A model generated the notes under the pieces. The model saw only the letters and a program-made list of their open reading frames with translations. It was not told the DNA's origin and did no database searches. Made by a program: the position numbers and the translations under genes. 9,571 nt of DNA from Spirochaetaceae bacterium. Its GTDB lineage: Bacteria > Spirochaetota > Spirochaetia > Treponematales > Breznakiellaceae. The stretch is from positions 1-9,571 of the forward strand of contig JAITKD010000131.1 of assembly GCA_031278575.1 (NCBI GenBank). The letters are read 5' to 3'. This document shows, one piece after another, positions 7,401 to 9,571 of the stretch (within the stretch, counting starts at the first letter, position 1; each line of letters begins with the position of its first letter).

Positions 7401-8095
7401 ATGCCGGGGCGGGGCTCATCGCCGCGCCGCCCCCGGCCCGTTCCCTTATCCCCGCGAGCAGCCTCCACTGCCCGGAGGGGGGGGGCCGGGATCGCGCCGG
7501 GGAGGAAGAGGACGACCTCAGCCGGCTCCTCAAAAAGGCGGGCCTCGGCCCCGCTGATTTCGGCGCCCTGGTCCACGGTTTTGTGGAGGCCCGGTTTTCA
7601 GGCGGGAAGCCCGGCCTCGGGCTGCTTGCCGGGGTGGACGAAAAAAACGCCGGGCTTATTCAGGCCGCCGCCCGGGAGATGGGGGACCGTTTTTTTTCCT
7701 CGGTTCTGGGACAGCGGAGCTTACAGGCGGCATACCGGGAAACGGAATTCCCCATCATCACCGTTTCAACGGCCGGGGAACGGCGCTTCACCATCACGGG
7801 CCAGATCGATTTGCTTTTTGAGTGGGACGGGGCAATCCAGGTGGTGGATTTTAAGACTGACCGGGCCGAAGACCCGGACCGCCACCGGGGGCAGCTGGCG
7901 GTTTATGCCCGGGCGGCGGGGGACATCTTCGGCAAACCGGTCCGGGCATGGCTCTTTTTTTTCCGTACCGGCCATGAGGTGGAACTTACCGCCGGGATAC
8001 GGGAGGGGGATATAGAAAAAATGCTCACGGAGCAACCGCTCCACGAGCAACCGCTCCGCGAGCAGCCGCTCCGCGAGCAATCACTCCGTGAGTGA
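4454..8095 (+). CDS. addA: ATP-dependent helicase/nuclease subunit A (AddA)
   Basis: A 1,213-residue UvrD/RecB-family (SF1A) 3'-5' helicase with a C-terminal nuclease, the motor subunit of AddAB, close to the usual length of about 1,230. Helicase motifs occur in order: Q-motif Q12, Walker A GAGSGKT (27-33), motif Ia TLTFTNKA, motif Ic STLDSFC, motif II DEFQD (382-386), motif III GDEKQSIYRFRGA (424-436), motif IV HNYRS (462-466), motif V HKSKGLEFP (795-803) and motif VI YVAMTRA (870-876). The nuclease follows: H1041 in ALVHGF, D1119 in GQIDLL, D1132 and K1134 in VVDFKTD, then Q1147 in QLAVYA. All catalytic positions appear intact, so both subunits should cut DNA. Oddities are a Pro/Gly-rich linker after motif IV, long G runs (G8 at 6763-6770, G9 at 7477-7485), and a tail of repeated E-Q-P-L-R/H units encoded by a 15-bp tandem repeat that contains the stop codon. 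The gene converges on the MATE gene. Confidence 0.92.
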   Translation: MADNLAELDREQREAAAAKTNVVVAAGAGSGKTKVLAARYAWLVMERGYRVGEILTLTFTNKAVNTMYRRIYDLLAARQDNPEACRGIRDFHQARISTLDSFCARIARTAARRYGISPDFVIDDGGVRKLARDAALPFVLNHRDNPALQLLMADRKIRVLAEELFAGIMAAHSPISNPLDFSSFKKAQGEELLRQWGKKTGEVRDLTAAIRQELEGIAKKTNSFYLRITGALTGPLPPAPDIRSLLKKNGFLDNGEGAGPEQTGEALGQEIRRYFEYLFNLKSQSHQGGNGAEFTLLKENLNELRNRLYGELESLANMALQSGIAAGVFPLAEEFQGQLNRRKREAGILSFQDVARLAVDALARYPDIRRVYKDMFRAIMIDEFQDNNGLQRDLIFLLAENPGRMEPGIPRPEELCPDKLFFVGDEKQSIYRFRGADVSVFRGLARTLSGVSGDNSSLSLIHNYRSAPLLIGAFNFIFGGLGPDPSGDAAAGPPAPGVFLPPDGDPPDFEAAYSRIYPSPSRAADPRSREEPPVYFCFLDKDRMPPDDPGGLSSPDLEAVFIAARIREMVDSGYPLADRDQGTQRPCGYGDFAILQRSYTHQTVLEKQCKAFNIPFTADKPAGLFTDAPINDLYNLLRLLVYPADRIAYAALIRSPFMRLSDLTLSVCMLDPGGLPFDEALDGRVPPEELARYRQARKWYQAMAEAARTLPLTGLLTTLWYEAGYRYETTWSAASQIYGELFDLFFELARISEIRGETLVDFVDYLEGLLGGEGKPDDLDVPAEGTGGVRIMSIHKSKGLEFPVVFVYGCAGRGAHHTNPLPAYWSEQFGITLNLPPAEELPENSGNYFFNRQKEEEAEKNTAELRRLLYVAMTRAESALFLTAALPERTKEEKADFDREDGGYTPESIKERLVRLRAKKETEAAASFLDLLLPVLARAENPPFSIRTIPVVSRRELRELSRGSGGGAPGSPEEAAKAAAAFYAGAGLIAAPPPARSLIPASSLHCPEGGGRDRAGEEEDDLSRLLKKAGLGPADFGALVHGFVEARFSGGKPGLGLLAGVDEKNAGLIQAAAREMGDRFFSSVLGQRSLQAAYRETEFPIITVSTAGERRFTITGQIDLLFEWDGAIQVVDFKTDRAEDPDRHRGQLAVYARAAGDIFGKPVRAWLFFFRTGHEVELTAGIREGDIEKMLTEQPLHEQPLREQPLREQSLRE
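7477..7485 (+). repeat. G9 homopolymer tract inside addA
   Basis: Nine consecutive Gs lie in the linker between the helicase motifs and the nuclease of AddA and encode GGG. Loss or gain of one G would frameshift the protein before the nuclease domain while leaving the helicase part. Other runs are present (G8 at 6763-6770, G7 at 6812-6818, C8 at 3417-3424 and A8 at 3440-3447 in addB), so the tract may simply reflect base composition. Confidence 0.6.
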
Positions 8096-8104
8096 CCGCT
8101 CCAC
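8030..8104 (+). repeat. 15-bp tandem repeat, five units, spanning the addA 3' end and stop
   Basis: Five 15-base units start at 8030, 8045, 8060, 8075 and 8090, with consensus GAGCAACCGCTCCRC. Being a multiple of three, the first four encode EQPLH, EQPLR, EQPLR and EQSLR. In the fifth unit the second codon is TGA instead of CAA, giving the addA stop, and the repeat then continues outside the gene to 8104. Each unit can fold (GAGC-AACC-GCTC, or GCTC-CGC-GAGC between units), so the array may also form a hairpin cluster at the addA/MATE junction. Confidence 0.9.
8081..8095. repeat. Perfect inverted repeat ending on the addA stop codon
   Basis: TCACTC-CGT-GAGTGA has perfect 6-base arms and a 3-base loop, and its last three bases are the addA stop codon TGA. 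It arises where repeat units 4 and 5 diverge from the consensus. No U-run follows, so it is not a standard Rho-independent terminator. Confidence 0.6.
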
Positions 8105-8110
8105 GAACCG

Positions 8111-9526
8111 TTATAGGGCCGGAACCTCTTTTTTTGGGGGCCGGTTCTCCTTGGTCAGGTTCCGAACCCAACGCTCCTTCTTAAAAAAATGCCGGGCCAC
8201 CAGGTACTTCGCGATATCGCTGACTTTAAGGATGGTGAACATCACCACCGGTTCCAGGGAGGTACATAGGGCCAAAAGAAACGCGCCGGGAACAAACAGC
8301 AGGGTATTCACCGAAACATCGGCGTACATACCCATGGCGGTATCCCCCCCGGCCCGGGAAATGGCAAACTGGGCGTTGAGCAGGCACCAGAGAGGCAAAT
8401 AAACGAGGATCACATACACGAGCCCCAGACTGATCCCCCGGGCCGGGGCGGTGAGGTTGGTGAATACCAGGGGGATGAGGAGGGTGGCCAGGGCGGCCCC
8501 CGCCACCGAGGCAAAACATCCCGCTATCACGGCCCCTGATTTGAGCCATTCCGCCTTTATCCGGGCCTCATCCAATTTGCCCGCCCCCAGGCTTCCCCCC
8601 ACAACCACCGCGGCGGCGGTCCAGATTCCGCCAAAAAGGAGGAAAAATATATTGGCGATGGTCCACCCCGCGGCCATCCCCGCCACGACCTCGGCCCCGC
8701 CCCGGCCGTTGTACAGGGCGGTCATAATCGTTTCGGAACTGATCCAGGATGCCTCGGAAAGGAACATCATCGCCGATTTGGACAGGATGGCCCGGATAAG
8801 GTGTTTATCCGTATGGAACAGGGTCCTCAATTTCGCGTAAAAGGGGGTATGGTTCTGTCTTATATAGAGGAGCAGCATCGTCAACTCAAAAATCCGGGCA
8901 ATGATCGTGGCTACCGCGGCGCCTGAAACCTCAAGCCGGGGCGCCCCCAGGTTACCGTAGATAAGGAACCAGTTTCCCGTGGTATTTATCAGGGTAGCGG
9001 CGGCTGAAAAGATGAGGGGGATTTTCGGCAGTCCGATTTCACGGAAAGAACTGCCGATGACCGCGGAAATCGCCAGGGGGACCAGGGTAAACGAGGTAAG
9101 CCGCAGGTAATTTGAACCGATGGCCACAATTTTATCCTGGGCGGCGTTTCCCATGGTCATCATGACGATCATAGCCGAGGGAATTGTCCAGCAAAGGATA
9201 AAATAAAGGATCGAAGCAGATAAGGCAAAGATCACTTTGAACCGGTAGGCGTGCCGCATCCCCTCGGCGTCGCCGGCGCCTTTGAATTGGGCAAGGTAAA
9301 TCCCCCCGGCGCCGCAAATAGCGTTAATCACCACGATAAAGATAAAGTTGATCTGGTTCGCTACATTCACCGCCGCCATGCTGATGTCCCCCAGACCGGC
9401 AACCATAAAATTGTCGATCAAGGACACCATACTCATGATAAATTGCTGCAACATGACCGGTAAGGCAATACTCAGGGTTTCCCGGTAAAAACTAAGCGGA
9501 CCAAAATGTTTACTAGATAATAGCAT
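8111..9526 (-). CDS. MATE-family multidrug/cation antiporter
   Basis: A 471-residue inner-membrane transporter of typical MATE length, with a 12-helix hydrophobic pattern and the internal twofold repeat of the family. These proteins export drugs or organic cations in exchange for Na+ or H+. Landmarks are ALPVMLQQFIMSMVSLIDNFMV (21-42) in helix 1, GLGDISMAAVNVANQINFI (44-62) into helix 2, and the conserved GAPRLEVSGAAVA (194-206) before helix 6. The last 25 or so residues are basic and presumably cytoplasmic. The substrate and coupling ion cannot be read from sequence, so no symbol is given. ATG 9526 is the only possible start: going upstream in frame, no ATG, GTG or TTG occurs before a TAA stop, and the next ATG (codon 25) lies within helix 1. 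No Shine-Dalgarno precedes it, and the promoter lies almost on top of it. It converges on addA with 15 bases between stops and looks intact. Confidence 0.9.
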   Translation of the reverse strand: MLLSSKHFGPLSFYRETLSIALPVMLQQFIMSMVSLIDNFMVAGLGDISMAAVNVANQINFIFIVVINAICGAGGIYLAQFKGAGDAEGMRHAYRFKVIFALSASILYFILCWTIPSAMIVMMTMGNAAQDKIVAIGSNYLRLTSFTLVPLAISAVIGSSFREIGLPKIPLIFSAAATLINTTGNWFLIYGNLGAPRLEVSGAAVATIIARIFELTMLLLYIRQNHTPFYAKLRTLFHTDKHLIRAILSKSAMMFLSEASWISSETIMTALYNGRGGAEVVAGMAAGWTIANIFFLLFGGIWTAAAVVVGGSLGAGKLDEARIKAEWLKSGAVIAGCFASVAGAALATLLIPLVFTNLTAPARGISLGLVYVILVYLPLWCLLNAQFAISRAGGDTAMGMYADVSVNTLLFVPGAFLLALCTSLEPVVMFTILKVSDIAKYLVARHFFKKERWVRNLTKENRPPKKEVPAL

Positions 9527-9536
9527 AAAAATATAG

Positions 9537-9564
9537 ATTATCCCGTAATTAACCGGTTAGTCAA
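9537..9564 (-). promoter_or_regulatory. Sigma70-type promoter of the MATE gene
   Basis: On the minus strand, TTGACT (9564-9559, 5 of 6 to consensus) is followed by a 16-base spacer and GATAAT (9542-9537, 5 of 6). Transcription should start near 9530, only about four bases before the ATG at 9526, so the transcript would be nearly leaderless. This fits the absence of a ribosome binding site. Confidence 0.65.
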
Positions 9565-9568
9565 CCGG
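9550..9568. promoter_or_regulatory. Overlapping inverted repeats in the MATE promoter, candidate operator
   Basis: TAACCGGTTA (9550-9559) is a perfect 10-base palindrome in the spacer next to the -35 box. CCGGTT-AGTC-AACCGG (9553-9568) is a second perfect inverted repeat with a 4-base centre that covers the -35 box. The two share the CCGGTT half-site. A bound repressor here would block RNA polymerase, as is common for efflux genes, but no regulator gene is visible in the window and the right flank is cut off. Confidence 0.45.
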
Positions 9569-9571
9569 AAG

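Noticed and set aside
1552..8095. Many other open frames overlapping addB and addA in both orientations
   Set aside because: They have low-complexity Pro/Arg/Gly composition and no ribosome binding sites or motifs, whereas the main frames carry the ordered helicase and nuclease motifs without interruption.

Overview
The window is a high-GC, densely coded stretch of bacterial chromosome with short AT-rich gaps between genes. The protein style, the RAYT-like transposase relative and the AddAB pair suggest a spirochaete, perhaps a termite-gut-type Treponema. That assignment rests on recall of similar proteins, not on a marker gene, and is moderate to low confidence. No rRNA, tRNA, CRISPR array, phage gene or intact insertion sequence was seen.

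Layout: (1) 11-469, minus strand, is a small Y1/RAYT-like transposase relative whose HUH histidines are not visible; a REP-like palindrome lies inside its coding sequence. (2) 470-688 is an AT-rich divergent gap with an imperfect hairpin, a candidate promoter and a good ribosome binding site for the next gene. (3) 689-1498, plus strand, is a ThiD-fold kinase with the dual-cysteine pyridoxal kinase signature (PdxK). (4) 1552-4464 and 4454-8095, plus strand, overlap by 11 bases and encode AddB and AddA, the two helicase-nuclease subunits that resect double-strand breaks for RecA loading. (5) 8030-8104 is a 15-bp tandem repeat that forms the AddA C-terminal tail and runs through its stop codon. 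(6) 8111-9526, minus strand, is a MATE-family multidrug/cation antiporter converging on addA with a 15-base gap. (7) 9527-9571 holds a clear sigma70-type promoter for the MATE gene, overlapped by inverted repeats that could be an operator.

How the genes relate: AddB and AddA form one enzyme and are probably translationally coupled. pdxK is upstream on the same strand and could share a transcript, but has no evident functional link to them. The MATE gene is independently transcribed. All four large genes look intact and belong to known families, and I do not see a wholly new system. The most unusual items are the in-gene tandem repeat containing the addA stop codon, the HUH-less RAYT relative with an internal palindrome, and the almost leaderless MATE promoter with overlapping palindromes.
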